Shown: positions 27,703 through 37,058 of the stretch, one piece after another | Numbering within the stretch: position 1 is the first letter of the stretch | Layout of the letters: the number at the start of each line of letters is the position of its first letter | Source: Haloprofundus salinisoli | GTDB lineage: Archaea; Halobacteriota; Halobacteria; Halobacteriales; Haloferacaceae | Assembly: GCF_020097815.1 (NCBI RefSeq) | Contig: NZ_CP083663.1 | Location: forward strand, 2,046,001-2,110,000 | Reading direction: 5' to 3' | Length of the DNA: 64,000 nt | Made by a program: the position numbers and the translations under genes | The notes under the pieces: model-generated | The model's database searches: none | The model's input: the letters and a program-made list of their open reading frames with translations, nothing else | Told to the model about the DNA's origin: nothing

Positions 27703-28428
27703 TCAGTCGTCGACGCCCAGCGCGCCGACCTCGAACTTCTTGATTCGGGTCGACAGCGCGAGGAACGTCGCGGTGAGCGTCAGCGTCACCGCCCCCGCCG
27801 CGGCGAGTTGGAGCGCGGTCACGTCGCCGTAGACGGCCGCGAAGTCGGCGAACGGCAGGTTCGTGTGGTGGGGGTCGCCGACGATGGGGACGAAGTAGTC
27901 GACGACGTCGTTGACGCCGTACCAGACGAGTGCGACGAACACCGCCCCGACGGGGAAATCCGAGTAGCGGTGGACGAGAAACGCCTGGACGACCATCGCG
28001 AGGTGGCTGAAGAACAGGAAGAGGTACATCGCGGTCGCCGTGTACGCGAGGAAGCCGTCGGCGAAGACGACGAGGGTAAACGGCGTCCAGAAGCCGAGTT
28101 TCCAACAGCCGAAGAACGCGAGCGCGTTCAGATACTCGTTGTTGCGTCCGAGTTTCCACAGCGCGAGCGACAGCGCGATAAATAGCGTCGCCACGGGACT
28201 GTCGGGGACGAACGGCCACATCACGAGCGGCGTCTCCGCGAACTGGAACCGGTAGTACCAGAAGCCGAACGCCGTTCCGGCGAGGTTGATGGCGACGACG
28301 ACCCACGCGAGGTTCAGGCCGAAGTTCTCCACCCACCGGGGGAGGGGGGCGAGCCACCGCGGAAGCCCCTCCGGCGACGGGAGGCCGTCGCCGCCGAACA
28401 GTCCGCGGGCGTCGCGCGCGAGAGACAT
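27703..28428 (-). CDS. DUF1405 membrane protein
   Basis: A 241-residue membrane protein starting at ATG 28428-28426 (MSLARDARGLFGG). Six hydrophobic helices follow an N-terminal amphipathic stretch, with conserved-looking features NLAGTAFGFWYYRFQ, WPFVPDSPVATLFIALSLAL and a strongly acidic/aromatic loop GVNDVVDYFVPIVGDP. These match DUF1405, a family of unknown function in archaea and Bacillus. The open frame goes 26 codons further upstream without support. Transcribed divergently from the K+ channel gene, with a 128-bp gap. Confidence 0.85.
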   Translation of the reverse strand: MSLARDARGLFGGDGLPSPEGLPRWLAPLPRWVENFGLNLAWVVVAINLAGTAFGFWYYRFQFAETPLVMWPFVPDSPVATLFIALSLALWKLGRNNEYLNALAFFGCWKLGFWTPFTLVVFADGFLAYTATAMYLFLFFSHLAMVVQAFLVHRYSDFPVGAVFVALVWYGVNDVVDYFVPIVGDPHHTNLPFADFAAVYGDVTALQLAAAGAVTLTLTATFLALSTRIKKFEVGALGVDD

Positions 28429-28556
28429 GCCCGTGGGTTGGATGGAGCCGCCAAAGGCGTAGCGGTCTCCCGCCGGGTCGACTGTGATTCTTTCGCTCGT
28501 TCTCACCGCCCCAAACTACCTCGTGCTGGAACGCCAACTGAGAGGTAGATTCAGGA

Positions 28557-30215
28557 ATGCGCGAACTCCGCAACATGAAGGGACTCCACCCGCGCGACCT
28601 CACCCGTCGTCAGCGCCTCGTTCTCGCCTACGGAGTCGGTCTCGTCTCCATCATCGTCGCGTTCACCCTCCTGTATCACTGGGGAATGGCGACGCTCGAA
28701 AACCGTCCACGAACCATCTTCCAGGCGTTCAACACGGTCATCGAGACGATGACGACCACCGGATACGGCGCCGACTCCCTGTGGACGACGCCCGCGATGA
28801 ACCTCTTCGTGTCCACGATGCAGGTCACCGGCGTCGTCATCGGCTTCGTCACGCTGCGGGTGCTCGTCATCCCGCTGTTCGAGCGCGCGCCGCTGATGCT
28901 GGACGACCGCCTCTCGGTCAAGCGGGACCACGTCGTCGTCGCCGAATACGAGCGGGATTCCGAGGTGCTTCTCGACGAACTCGAAGAGCTCGACATCGAC
29001 TACGTGCTCGTCGAGTCCGACCAGGAGGAGGCCAAACGGCTCTCCGACGAGGGGTATCAGGCGATAAACGGCGACCCCGAGGACCGCGAGGACCTCGAAC
29101 GGGCCACCATAGAGGAGGCGTCGATGCTCATCACCGACGCCGGAAAGCGCACCGCGAGCATCGTCTTGACGGCGCTGGAAGCGAACGAAGATCTCCGAGT
29201 GATTAGCTTCACCGGCTCGACGCGTCGCAAGGCCGCGCTCGCCGAGATCGGCGTCGACCGGAGCGTTGCGCCGCACGCGCTCATCGGTCGCCGTCTGGCC
29301 GAGAAGGCGACCACGCCGGTCACCGTCGACACCCCCGTCGACGCCGCCTCGGTCACGATTCGAGAGGTGCTCGTCCGCCGCGGGAGCTCGCTTCACGGCG
29401 TCCGGATAGCGGACTCGCCGCTCGCCGCGCATCCGAATCTCACGCTGGTCGCGGGTTGGTTCGACGGCGAACTCCGAGTGCCGCCGTCGCCGACGGACCG
29501 GCTCACGCCCAACACCGTCCTCGTCGTCGCAGGTCCGGAGAACACGCTCGACGAAGCGGCGAACGAGGTGGCGGGCGTTCGAAGCCCCTCCCGTTCCCCG
29601 CACGACCGAATTGTCGTCGCAGGACTCGGCGAGGGCGGCGATGCCGCCCTCGAGGCGCTGCCCGAACGCGTCTCCGTGACGACCGTCGACGAATCGACGG
29701 ACGCCGACCCCGACGTAGTCGGTGACGTGACCGAACCGGAGACGCTCCGCGAAGCCGACATCGAGGTCGCCTCGGCGCTCATCGTCACCGTCGACGACGA
29801 CGCCGACGCGCTTCTGACCACCGCGATGGCTCGCGCTCTGGCCCCGGACGTCGAGATACTCGTTCGCGTGACCGACACCGAGAAGACGGCACCGGCGTTC
29901 AGGGCCGGAGCCGACTACGTTCTCTCGATTCAGCAACTCTGCGCCAGACTCGTGGCGGCGGAGGTCCACGGCGAACGGGTGATGGACCCCGTCGGCCAGA
30001 TTCGGCTCGTCCGGGCCGACGCGTCGGCGTTCGCGGGCGAGGCGCTGCGGGACGTCCGCAGCGACGCGGACCGGGAGTGGACGGTGGTGGCCGTCGCTCG
30101 CAACGGCGACGTTCGCACCGCCGAAGAGACTGTCATCGAGTCGGGCGACGAGATGTTCGTTGCCGGCAGCGACGAGGCCATACAGGAGTTCGAGCGAACG
30201 GTCGACACCGCCTGA
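28557..30215 (+). CDS. Potassium channel with tandem RCK/TrkA domains
   Basis: A 552-residue channel protein. It has TM1 (about residues 21-43), a pore loop with selectivity filter TTTGYGAD (about 65-72), TM2 (about 78-100), then a first RCK N-domain (about 115-230), a TrkA-C domain (about 240-320), a second RCK N-domain (about 345-450) and a second TrkA-C (about 470-545). The first RCK lacks the usual GxGxxG (HVVVAEYERDSE instead), so it probably does not bind a dinucleotide, whereas the second has VVAGLGEGGD. Tetramers gate K+ flow according to a ligand, important for salt-in osmoadaptation. Confidence 0.92.
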   Translation: MRELRNMKGLHPRDLTRRQRLVLAYGVGLVSIIVAFTLLYHWGMATLENRPRTIFQAFNTVIETMTTTGYGADSLWTTPAMNLFVSTMQVTGVVIGFVTLRVLVIPLFERAPLMLDDRLSVKRDHVVVAEYERDSEVLLDELEELDIDYVLVESDQEEAKRLSDEGYQAINGDPEDREDLERATIEEASMLITDAGKRTASIVLTALEANEDLRVISFTGSTRRKAALAEIGVDRSVAPHALIGRRLAEKATTPVTVDTPVDAASVTIREVLVRRGSSLHGVRIADSPLAAHPNLTLVAGWFDGELRVPPSPTDRLTPNTVLVVAGPENTLDEAANEVAGVRSPSRSPHDRIVVAGLGEGGDAALEALPERVSVTTVDESTDADPDVVGDVTEPETLREADIEVASALIVTVDDDADALLTTAMARALAPDVEILVRVTDTEKTAPAFRAGADYVLSIQQLCARLVAAEVHGERVMDPVGQIRLVRADASAFAGEALRDVRSDADREWTVVAVARNGDVRTAEETVIESGDEMFVAGSDEAIQEFERTVDTA

Positions 30216-30366
30216 ACTCAGCGGTTCGTCACCGCCGGCGCTCGATTTCGGGGCCCTCGTCGTCGACACTCGCACGTGCCGTTCGACGTCATTCGACGTC
30301 AGGACGCTCTCGCGGCGCATTTCGCCGGAAGGACACCGATAAGTGACCGCGACTTAACGTCCAGCC

Positions 30367-31275
30367 ATGGCCGAGGAGACGAACCTCACCGAACTCAAAC
30401 GCGGCACCGACCTCGTCAAGCGAGGCTTCGCACAGATGCAGAAAGGCGGCGTCATTATGGACGTCGTCACGCGCGAGCAGGCCCGAATCGCCGAAGACGC
30501 CGGTGCAGTCGCCGTGATGGCGCTGGAGGCGGTCCCGGCCGACATCCGAAAGCGCGGCGGTGTCGCGCGGATGCCCGACCCGGCGAACGTCACCGACATC
30601 ATCGACGAAGTCTCCATCCCGGTGATGGGGAAGGCGCGCATCGGCCACCACACCGAGGCGCAGATCCTCGAAGCGCTCGGCGTCGACATGATAGACGAGT
30701 CGGAGGTGCTGACGCCCGCCGACGACGAGTACCACATCGACAAACGCGAGTTCACCTCGCCGTTCGTCTGCGGCGCGCGGAACCTCGGCGAAGCGCTCCG
30801 CCGCATCGACGAGGGCGCGGCGATGATTCGGACGAAGGGCGAGGCCGGCACCGGCGACGTCAACCAGGCCGTCCAGCACCAGCGCACCATCAGGGGCTCC
30901 ATCCGCGAACTCGTCGGCAAGAACTTCGAGGAGCGCGAGAAGTGGGCCCGCGAGCACGAAGCGCCCGCCGCCCTCGTCCACGAGACCGCCGAGATGGGCC
31001 GCTTGCCCGTGGTGAACTTCGCCGCCGGCGGCATCGCGACGCCCGCCGACGCGGCGTTGATGATGCACCACGGCTGTGACGGCATCTTCGTCGGCTCCGG
31101 TATCTTCGGCGCGGAGAACCCCGAGAAGATGGGCGAAGCCATCGTCGAAGCCGTCAACAACTGGGACGACCCCGAGCGCCTCGCAGACATCGCCACCGAC
31201 GTGGGTCGCGGGATGAAAGGCCAGTCGAACAGCGAGATGGCCGACGAGGAGAAGCTGCAGGGTCGCGGCGTCTGA
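30367..31275 (+). CDS. pdxS: Pyridoxal 5'-phosphate synthase, lyase subunit PdxS
   Basis: The 302-residue PdxS makes PLP from ribose 5-phosphate, glyceraldehyde 3-phosphate and ammonia supplied by PdxT. The barrel is near perfect: [18 protein letters not shown] (in part), [21 protein letters not shown] with the first catalytic Lys region, [35 protein letters not shown] with the second Lys/phosphate site, and [15 protein letters not shown]. Length and order are those of the family. pdxT is not in the window. A purine-rich leader of about 50 nt precedes the ATG. Confidence 0.97.
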   Translation: MAEETNLTELKRGTDLVKRGFAQMQKGGVIMDVVTREQARIAEDAGAVAVMALEAVPADIRKRGGVARMPDPANVTDIIDEVSIPVMGKARIGHHTEAQILEALGVDMIDESEVLTPADDEYHIDKREFTSPFVCGARNLGEALRRIDEGAAMIRTKGEAGTGDVNQAVQHQRTIRGSIRELVGKNFEEREKWAREHEAPAALVHETAEMGRLPVVNFAAGGIATPADAALMMHHGCDGIFVGSGIFGAENPEKMGEAIVEAVNNWDDPERLADIATDVGRGMKGQSNSEMADEEKLQGRGV

Positions 31276-31318
31276 ACGCGAATCGAAGGGTATCGACGGA
31301 GGCGACGCTGACGACCGC

Positions 31319-31533
31319 TCAGTCGTCGCCGAGACTCACGGTCACGGGGCCGTCAAACGACAACAGCAGTTCTCGGGTTGCGTCGCCGAACAGCGCTTCT
31401 CGGTCGGCAAGCGCTGTTGTCCGGACAGAAAGAGATGGTCACAGCCGAGTTCGGCGGCGAATTCGCCCGTTTTGCGGAGAAATCGTTTCGGGCGCTCCGA
31501 CTCCGCGACGGCGACGAGTGCGCGTTTCAGTAC
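31319..31533 (-). pseudogene. Universal stress protein relic, frameshifted and internally deleted
   Basis: Reading the minus strand from 31533 gives VLKRALVAVAESERPKRFL and then RKTGEFAAELGCDHLFLSGQQR, which matches the start and the near-end of a UspA domain brought together. After SGQQR the frame is lost; a one-base shift restores DREALFGDATRELLLSFDGP and a final VTVSLGDD before TGA (31321-31319), the typical UspA C-terminus. The usual ATG is missing (GTA-CTG in its place) and the total of about 70 codons is half the normal 140. It lies between pdxS and thrB in a stretch that otherwise looks empty (31276-31602). Confidence 0.75.
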
Positions 31534-31602
31534 CCAAAAATATTAGAAAACTAACAAAAATATTCCGACCGCGAGAACAGTCACCGCCTTCGGGTGCCCT
31601 GC

Positions 31603-32478
31603 TCAGAGAACCGTCGCACCGTCGCCGATTTCGGTCTGGTACGCCCGCGCGTCGACGCCGAACTCGCCGAAGGTCTCGACCATCGCCGCGGCGATGCGTC
31701 TGCGGTCACTCCCGCGACAGACGGCGAGAATCGACGGGCCCGCACCGCTGACGGTGACGCCCGTCGCGCCCGCTCTGAGTGCGGCGGCGCGCACGTCGTC
31801 GTAGCCGGTGATGAGCGTCGTGCGGGCGGGCGTGACCACCGTGTCGTTCATCCCGCGGCCGACGAGTTCGGGGTCGCTTCGGCACATCCCGACGGTGAGC
31901 GTCGACGCGTTGCCGACTGTCGAGACGAGTTCGTCGAGCGTCGTCTCCGTCGGGAGGACGCCGCGGGCGTCGCGCGTCGAGACGGCGATGTCGGGGAGGC
32001 AGGCGACCAGCGGCACGTCGGCGTCGACGCTCGTCACGCCGTCGTCGGTGGCGACGGTGAAGCCGCCGAGCAGCGCGGGCGCGACGTTGTCGGCGTGGGC
32101 TTCGCCGGAGGCGACGGCCTCGCCCTTCGCGGCGACGGAGACGAGTTCCTCGCGGCTGAGGCCGCGATTGTACAGCTCGTTGAGTGCCAGGGCGGCGGCC
32201 GCTGCGCTCGCGGCCGACGACCCCAGTCCCGAGGAGGGTCGCACGCCTTTGTCGATCTGGATGTGTGCGGGGGCGTCGAGCGCCTCGGCGACGGCTCCGA
32301 CGGTGTTTTTCTTCGGGTTCTGGGGGATGTACTGGCTGCCGGTGCCGGTCACGTCGATGGTCGTCTCGTCGGCGCGTTCGACGCGAACGACGTCCGCCGG
32401 CCGACCGAGCGCGACGCCGAAGACGTCGAAGCCGCTGCCGAGGTTCGCACTGGTCGCGGGCGCGCGCACGGTAATCAT
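31603..32478 (-). CDS. thrB: Homoserine kinase
   Basis: Phosphorylates homoserine in threonine synthesis. The 291-residue GHMP kinase begins MITVRAPATSANLGSGFDVF (motif 1), has the ATP-binding PSSGLGSSAASAAAAALALN (in part, motif 2, about residues 80-100) and the C-terminal VTVSGAGPSILAVC (motif 3, about 245-258). Order, spacing and the N-terminal NLGSGFD are diagnostic for ThrB rather than mevalonate kinase. Stands alone; no threonine operon neighbours in the window. Confidence 0.95.
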   Translation of the reverse strand: MITVRAPATSANLGSGFDVFGVALGRPADVVRVERADETTIDVTGTGSQYIPQNPKKNTVGAVAEALDAPAHIQIDKGVRPSSGLGSSAASAAAAALALNELYNRGLSREELVSVAAKGEAVASGEAHADNVAPALLGGFTVATDDGVTSVDADVPLVACLPDIAVSTRDARGVLPTETTLDELVSTVGNASTLTVGMCRSDPELVGRGMNDTVVTPARTTLITGYDDVRAAALRAGATGVTVSGAGPSILAVCRGSDRRRIAAAMVETFGEFGVDARAYQTEIGDGATVL

Positions 32479-32557
32479 AGCCTGCGGTATCCGGAGTCGA
32501 GAGAAAAAGGTGGCGAAGCGTGGAGCATCGGTCGCACGCTCGCGGTCGGGCCGTTAC

Positions 32558-32806
32558 TCACTCGCTGGCGGTCACGTACAGCATCGGGCCGATGACCATC
32601 AGCGTGATACCGAGAAAGAGGTAATGCACCGGTACGAGGTCCGTCGGCGTGAGCGCGAAGACGAGGCCGAACACGATGAAGTTGATTCCCAGAATCCGGC
32701 GCGACCCCAGCGGTAGCGCCCCGAGGGTCAACACGACGAAGCCGAGCAGAAGCGCCTGCCCCACGTTGTAATTGAGCAGGAAACTGTCGATGATCTGCAG
32801 GAGCAT
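32558..32806 (-). CDS. Small three-helix membrane protein
   Basis: An 82-residue hydrophobic protein (MLLQIIDSFLLNYNVGQALL). Three likely membrane helices lie at about residues 14-34, 39-58 and 60-79. The short loops (PLGSRR; TPTDLVPVH) are polar. Codon use is haloarchaeal. It precedes thrB on the same strand by about 80 bp. Function unknown. Confidence 0.65.
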   Translation of the reverse strand: MLLQIIDSFLLNYNVGQALLLGFVVLTLGALPLGSRRILGINFIVFGLVFALTPTDLVPVHYLFLGITLMVIGPMLYVTASE

Positions 32807-32849
32807 CCTTACCCGTAAGTGGCCCGGAACTGGGCATTAAAGTTCCGTT

Positions 32850-33104
32850 CTACCGCTCGCTGCGTTCGTGCTCCGAGCGCTCACGTTCGGCGGGACCGGT
32901 GATGTCCAACGGTCGAATCCACCCGTACCAGAGCACGACTATCATCGCCCCGTAACCGACTGTGAAGACGACGCTCCCGATACTGTTGTAGCCGAGTTCG
33001 CCCAGCACCCGCCGGACGACGCCCGTCCCGACGATGCCGGTGAACAGAATCAGTATCAGGAGCAGGTTGTTGTGCGTGATGTGTCCGCCGTCACTGTCGG
33101 CCAT
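32850..33104 (-). CDS. Small two-helix membrane protein
   Basis: An 84-residue protein from ATG 33104-33102 (MADSDGGHITHNNLLLIL). Two membrane helices (NNLLLILILFTGIVGTGVV and SVVFTVGYGAMIVVLWYGW) are followed by a charged C-terminal tail of Glu and Arg. It is next to the 82-residue membrane gene and in the same direction (43 bp apart), so the two may form an operon. The longer open frame upstream has no coding character. Function unknown. Confidence 0.6.
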   Translation of the reverse strand: MADSDGGHITHNNLLLILILFTGIVGTGVVRRVLGELGYNSIGSVVFTVGYGAMIVVLWYGWIRPLDITGPAERERSEHERSER

Positions 33105-33244
33105 GCCCCCGATTGGCGCTCGGCGTCCCTGAATCACTCGGTTTCCGGGGCCCGTTCGGGTCCCGTCCACGGCACCGACCTCCCCCGTGAGCGTCGGTCG
33201 CACGCCACCACGAAGGTTTTGTACGCCGACTCCGACGCCACCGC

Positions 33245-34501
33245 ATGGATTACAGACCGTTGCCGGAGGCGCACGAAGACGCCTTCCGACGGACGCTGCG
33301 ATACGCGTTCCGGCCCGAGGAGGGCCCCGGACTCGACGACGATCCGCCGGAACGCCCCGACAGTTTCTCGCCTCGCGCGGTGTACGCCACCGGCGACGCG
33401 GAGACGCCCGAGGAAGCGCTCGACGCCGACGACATCCGGGCGGTCTGCGGTTGGTACGACTTCTCGATGCTGGTTCGCGGCTCTCCCCGCCGCGTCGGGG
33501 GTCTCGCCGCCGTCGCCTCCCCGCCGGAGACGCGTCGACGGGGCCACATCGGGTGGATGCTCGACGCGTTTCTCACCGAGCTGCGAGACGAAGAGATACC
33601 GTTTTCGGCGCTGTGGCCGTTCGAGTACGCCTTCTACGGGCGATTCGGCTGGGCGACGACGAACACCTACCAGCGAACGACCGTGCCGCCGGACGAGCTG
33701 TTGGCCGTCGTCGGCGACGCGGACGCCGACCCCGGCCGATTCCGACGCATCGACGTCGAGGAGTACGAGCTCGTCGACGCCGTCCACCGCGAGGCGGCGA
33801 CGGAGACGCTCGCGCTCAGACGGACCGAGGGCTGGTGGCGTCACCGCGTCTTCGACCTCTGGGGGACCGAACCGTACGTCTACGGGTGGGAGGACGCCGA
33901 CGGCGACCTCCGGGGGTATCTCGTCTACACGGTCGAGAAAAACGACGCCGAGGACGAGAAGACGATGGCGGTCCGCGAACTCGTCGGCGTCGACGCCGTC
34001 GCCGAGCGCAACCTGCTCCGGTTCTGCCGCGACCACGACTCGCAGGTCCACCACGTCCGCCTGGACGGACCGCTCGGCGGCGACCTGCTGTTCCGTCTCG
34101 CCGACCCCCGCGCGGCGACAGTCGAACGTCGCCCGGGACCGATGATTCGGGCCGTCGACGTGGTCGACGCCGTCGAATCGGCGTCGCCGCCGGCGGACGC
34201 GGCCGGCGCGGTGGTGCTCGCGGTGACCGACGCCCACTGCGCGTGGAACGACGGCACGTTCGAGGTGCGCGCCGACGAGTCCGGAGTCACGTGCAGACGG
34301 ATCGACACCGCCCCCTCGATTCGGCTCGGTATCGGCGCGCTCTCGCAGGTTCTCGTCGGGGCCCGCTCCGCGCGGCAGCTGTGGACCGACGGCCGACTCG
34401 AACTGCCCGACGGCGTCGCCGACGCCGACGCGATGGAGGCGGTTGCGACGCTCGACGCGCTGTATCCGACCGAAAACGTGTCTCTCCGCGAGTCCTTCTG
34501 A
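33245..34501 (+). CDS. Eis-like N-acetyltransferase
   Basis: A 418-residue GNAT protein of the Eis type. The first GNAT domain has VGGLAAVASPPETRRRGHIG (acetyl-CoA loop R-R-R-G-H), followed by SALWPFEYAFYGRFGWATTN, the Eis hallmark after motif A. The middle is a degenerate second GNAT-like domain, and the C-terminus is a sterol-carrier-protein-like domain ending with the free-carboxylate tail (TENVSLRESF), which in Eis proteins serves as the catalytic base. Eis proteins acetylate amines on aminoglycosides or on lysine side chains; the substrate here is unknown. The start ATG 33245 follows a 140-bp gap from the divergent membrane gene. Confidence 0.87.
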   Translation: MDYRPLPEAHEDAFRRTLRYAFRPEEGPGLDDDPPERPDSFSPRAVYATGDAETPEEALDADDIRAVCGWYDFSMLVRGSPRRVGGLAAVASPPETRRRGHIGWMLDAFLTELRDEEIPFSALWPFEYAFYGRFGWATTNTYQRTTVPPDELLAVVGDADADPGRFRRIDVEEYELVDAVHREAATETLALRRTEGWWRHRVFDLWGTEPYVYGWEDADGDLRGYLVYTVEKNDAEDEKTMAVRELVGVDAVAERNLLRFCRDHDSQVHHVRLDGPLGGDLLFRLADPRAATVERRPGPMIRAVDVVDAVESASPPADAAGAVVLAVTDAHCAWNDGTFEVRADESGVTCRRIDTAPSIRLGIGALSQVLVGARSARQLWTDGRLELPDGVADADAMEAVATLDALYPTENVSLRESF

Positions 34502-34532
34502 CTCGGCGCGCTCGGGAGTCGCCTGACGTCGC

Positions 34533-34835
34533 TCAGGTTTCGACGGTGTACCCCTGCTCGCGCAGGATATCCGGCACTCTCTCTTTGTGGTTCCCCTGCA
34601 ACTCGATGACGCCGTCTTCGACGGTGCCGCCGCAGGCGAGTTTCCGCTTCAGCGTCGAGGCGAGTTCCTTCACGTTCGTATCGCCCTCGAAGCCTTTGAC
34701 GAGCGTGACGGGTTTGCCGTAGCGCCGCGTGTCGACGGAGACGGTGAGCACCTGCTGGGTGCGTTCGAGGTCGTCGTCGATGCCGAGTTCGTCCGGGAGT
34801 CCGGAGATCGAACCGAGGTCTTTGTCCTTAGCCAC
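34533..34835 (-). CDS. Translation initiation factor SUI1/eIF1 family
   Basis: A 100-residue SUI1 protein beginning at GTG 34835-34833. It contains the core VDTRRYGKPVTLVKGFEGD, KELASTLKRKLACGGTVEDG and IELQGNHKERVPDILREQGY elements of the aIF1/SUI1 fold, which binds the small ribosomal subunit near the P site and checks start codons. The N-terminal DLGSISGLPDELGIDDD is the usual archaeal extension. A convergent short gap of 31 bp separates it from the Eis-like gene. Confidence 0.93.
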   Translation of the reverse strand: MAKDKDLGSISGLPDELGIDDDLERTQQVLTVSVDTRRYGKPVTLVKGFEGDTNVKELASTLKRKLACGGTVEDGVIELQGNHKERVPDILREQGYTVET

Positions 34836-34923
34836 AGTGGATGTAGGGACTCAGAGTATTTGGGTTGTCACTCTTGTTGGTTGCGTGATAAAAAACGAAA
34901 GCTGCTAGTTCAGTTGTGGAAGT

Positions 34924-35334
34924 CTACGGGACCTGCGACTCTGCGATGATGGTGGAGGAACCGCCTGCTGGGTTCTCCCACACGACGCGGATGGTATCCG
35001 TGTCTCCATCAACTACTCCGTCAGAAATGACGCTACCGGACGTGAGGGTGGAGTCACTGTTGTAAGCCTCTGGAGCACCCTGAACAGAGATTTCCTCACC
35101 GCTGATGTCTGCACCGCCAGCGTGAACAATGGTGACAACAGTTTCGCCCTCCCCGTTTTCACTGTAACTGAAGTCGAAGCTCGCCTGCGGCGCGCTGTTT
35201 CCTACCTGATCCCCCAATCCGAGAACGAACGTGCCGATGACAGCCGCCAAAATTACGGTAATGGCAACCATCAAAATTACACCGATAACCGGCGAAACAG
35301 CCCGTTCGTCGTTAAACAATTTTTTGATGTTCAT
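34924..35334 (-). CDS. Archaeal type IV pilin
   Basis: A 136-residue pilin from ATG 35334-35332. The N-terminus [19 protein letters not shown] has the prepilin peptidase (PibD) context ([12 protein letters not shown]) followed by a hydrophobic H-domain ([20 protein letters not shown]), the hallmark of haloarchaeal PilA-type pilins with DUF1628-like heads. The mature head (about 45-136) is a small beta domain rich in Thr, Ser and Asp. The upstream extension in the same frame is not coding because the promoter lies inside it (35472-35482). Likely role: surface adhesion pilus subunit. Confidence 0.9.
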   Translation of the reverse strand: MNIKKLFNDERAVSPVIGVILMVAITVILAAVIGTFVLGLGDQVGNSAPQASFDFSYSENGEGETVVTIVHAGGADISGEEISVQGAPEAYNSDSTLTSGSVISDGVVDGDTDTIRVVWENPAGGSSTIIAESQVP

Positions 35335-35661
35335 GATTGTCTCGAACACACCGTCTGAGTGGAGGCACTGTACCCCGCCATGCGAGGGACCCGTGTGCCG
35401 CGGGAGGTGACACCCTGCCCGGATACGTTCTGTCTCATTGGTGTGTCTTACTCCTCCGAAAGAACTCATTACCTATAAATTTAGTGCTTGAACAGTGTCG
35501 TCATAAATACTTTCTTTAGAGATTACTATCGCTCGTTAAGCGGTCTACGTCCCGAAATTCGGGACAACCCTCCGAGTTCATTTCGAAGGGCTGACCAATA
35601 CACGAGTCTGGAGACGGGCGGACGGTAGGGGTTGCCTTCCGCGCCGACCGGGCGCTCCGAC
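35335..35661 (-). promoter_or_regulatory. Pilin promoter and long leader; palindrome upstream
   Basis: On the minus strand AAATTTATAGG (35482-35472) is a clear TATA box; the start predicted near 35450 leaves a leader of about 115 nt, unusually long for a haloarchaeal gene. A perfect palindrome GTCCCGAAATTCGGGAC lies at 35549-35565, upstream of the promoter, and may be an operator or the terminator of the small zinc-protein gene at 35662. No other gene is visible in this stretch. Confidence 0.5.
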
Positions 35662-35901
35662 TCAGTCGTCGGTTCGCTCGCCCGCTTGGGCCTTCGCTCG
35701 TTCGACGCCGCGCTCGACGGCGTACCGCAGTTGCGACGCCGTGAAGCCGCGGAAGTAGTCGTGATCCCGGATGAGGTGGTACTCGTAGTCGGCGGGCGTC
35801 ACGCCGATGAATCTCACGTCGCATCCACAGACTTCGCAGTCCGGGATGTGGACGTCAGAGCGGGCGTCGGGCGGGTCGTAAAATGACGGCGAGTCGCTCA
35901 T
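35662..35901 (-). CDS. Small putative zinc-binding protein
   Basis: A 79-residue protein (MSDSPSFYDPPDARSDVHIP). The segment DCEVCGCDVRFIGVTPADYEYHLIRDHD contains a CxxC pair and a later HxxxxDH, a C2H2-like arrangement (Cys24, Cys27, His42, His47 approximately). The C-terminal helix (SQLRYAVERGVERAKAQAGE) is basic and could contact nucleic acid. Small C2H2 or CCHH proteins are common in haloarchaea, many acting as regulators. It lies downstream of nothing obvious and is not part of a clear operon. Confidence 0.6.
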   Translation of the reverse strand: MSDSPSFYDPPDARSDVHIPDCEVCGCDVRFIGVTPADYEYHLIRDHDYFRGFTASQLRYAVERGVERAKAQAGERTDD

Positions 35902-36040
35902 CGTTCTCCCCCTTCGGACCGTTGCGCTGCGTCGGTCCCCCCTGTTTCTCCTCGCGTGCTCCGCAGGTGTGTCATGCAGTTCTCTCGTTCATCAGAAGGA
36001 GACTGTAGTAGGTCTTTTGCTCTGTACGCCCGGTCGCCGG

Positions 36041-36856
36041 TCACAGAAGCGTCGCACCGCGCGGGAGCCACTCGCGTTCCGTGCGTCTGGCGACCGGACT
36101 CTCCCCGACGAGCGTGGGTTCGTCCACCTCGTCGTCGAAGCGGTCCGGGTCGGTGTCGACGAGTTCTAGTCCCGTGGTGAACGCCGACCCGCGGCGTCCG
36201 AACACGCTCACGACGCCGCCGGCGCGTCGCTCGTCGTCCGGCGCCTCCCGGGGGTCGGGGAACCGGTCACGGATCGCCTGCGCGCTCGCCGCGAGGTGTT
36301 CGGCCGCCTGCTTCTGCGACCAGCGACTGTCGTCGTGATAGATCTCGGCGTACGACTCGTCCGGACAGACGGCCGAGTGCTCGGGTGACTCGTACAGAAC
36401 GGTGTTTTCGACCACCTGCCCGTGGACGAACCGCGTGTTGATTGTACAGCACCGCGGATACCGAAGGACGACCGGAAAGAAGGTCAAATCGGAGACGGAG
36501 TACAGCTGTTGGAGTCGCCACAGCGCTTCGTAGAGATACCCCGCGAGCACCGCCCCTCCGTCGGTTCGCTCGCCCTCGAAGTACGCGTGAGCGACCGACT
36601 CGTACTCGTCGCCGACGAACCGCTCGAGCGTGGTCTCGTAACTGGCTCTGATACGCTCGAACTGCTGGTCGCACGCGTCGTGAATCGAAACTCGCGGGTC
36701 GGCGATCATCTCGGCTTTCCGCTCGACCGACTCGGCGACTCGCCACATGTTGTGGTGGAACTCCACTTCGGCCTCGACGGTCGGCATCGGGAGACGAACC
36801 GCTCGTCTGTGAAACTGGCGGGCCCGCTCGGAGGGAGTCACGTCGAGACGCCGCAT
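36041..36856 (-). CDS. Uncharacterised protein downstream of the TROVE gene
   Basis: A 271-residue soluble protein I do not recognise. The first 150 residues are mainly helical (VEFHHNMWRVAESVERKAEM; ASYETTLERFVGDEYESVAH), the middle has a cysteine-containing beta stretch (VVLRYPRCCTINTRFVHGQ) and the end is acidic. No membrane segment or known catalytic motif. It is on the same strand as the TROVE gene and 202 bp after it, so it could be transcribed from the same locus, but the gap is long for an operon. The gap (36857-37058) contains a GTGCC/GGCAC inverted repeat around a 22-nt loop on the minus strand, near 37000-37030, and no gene. Confidence 0.6.
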   Translation of the reverse strand: MRRLDVTPSERARQFHRRAVRLPMPTVEAEVEFHHNMWRVAESVERKAEMIADPRVSIHDACDQQFERIRASYETTLERFVGDEYESVAHAYFEGERTDGGAVLAGYLYEALWRLQQLYSVSDLTFFPVVLRYPRCCTINTRFVHGQVVENTVLYESPEHSAVCPDESYAEIYHDDSRWSQKQAAEHLAASAQAIRDRFPDPREAPDDERRAGGVVSVFGRRGSAFTTGLELVDTDPDRFDDEVDEPTLVGESPVARRTEREWLPRGATLL

Positions 36857-37058
36857 CGTCGCCTTCTATCTCTCGCCCGACAGTATCAACCTGTCCCTTC
36901 TGGAGATGCGCAGTGCCGTCGGTAGAGGCCGACGCGCTGTCGAGCGTTACCCGCGACCGCCTCACCGACGCCTCACCCGACTGCGAGTGCGACGTTCGTG
37001 CCAAATCTTCGGCTCGTACCTAACGGCACTCCCTGAAGGCGCGAGGTCCGCCGTGCGC

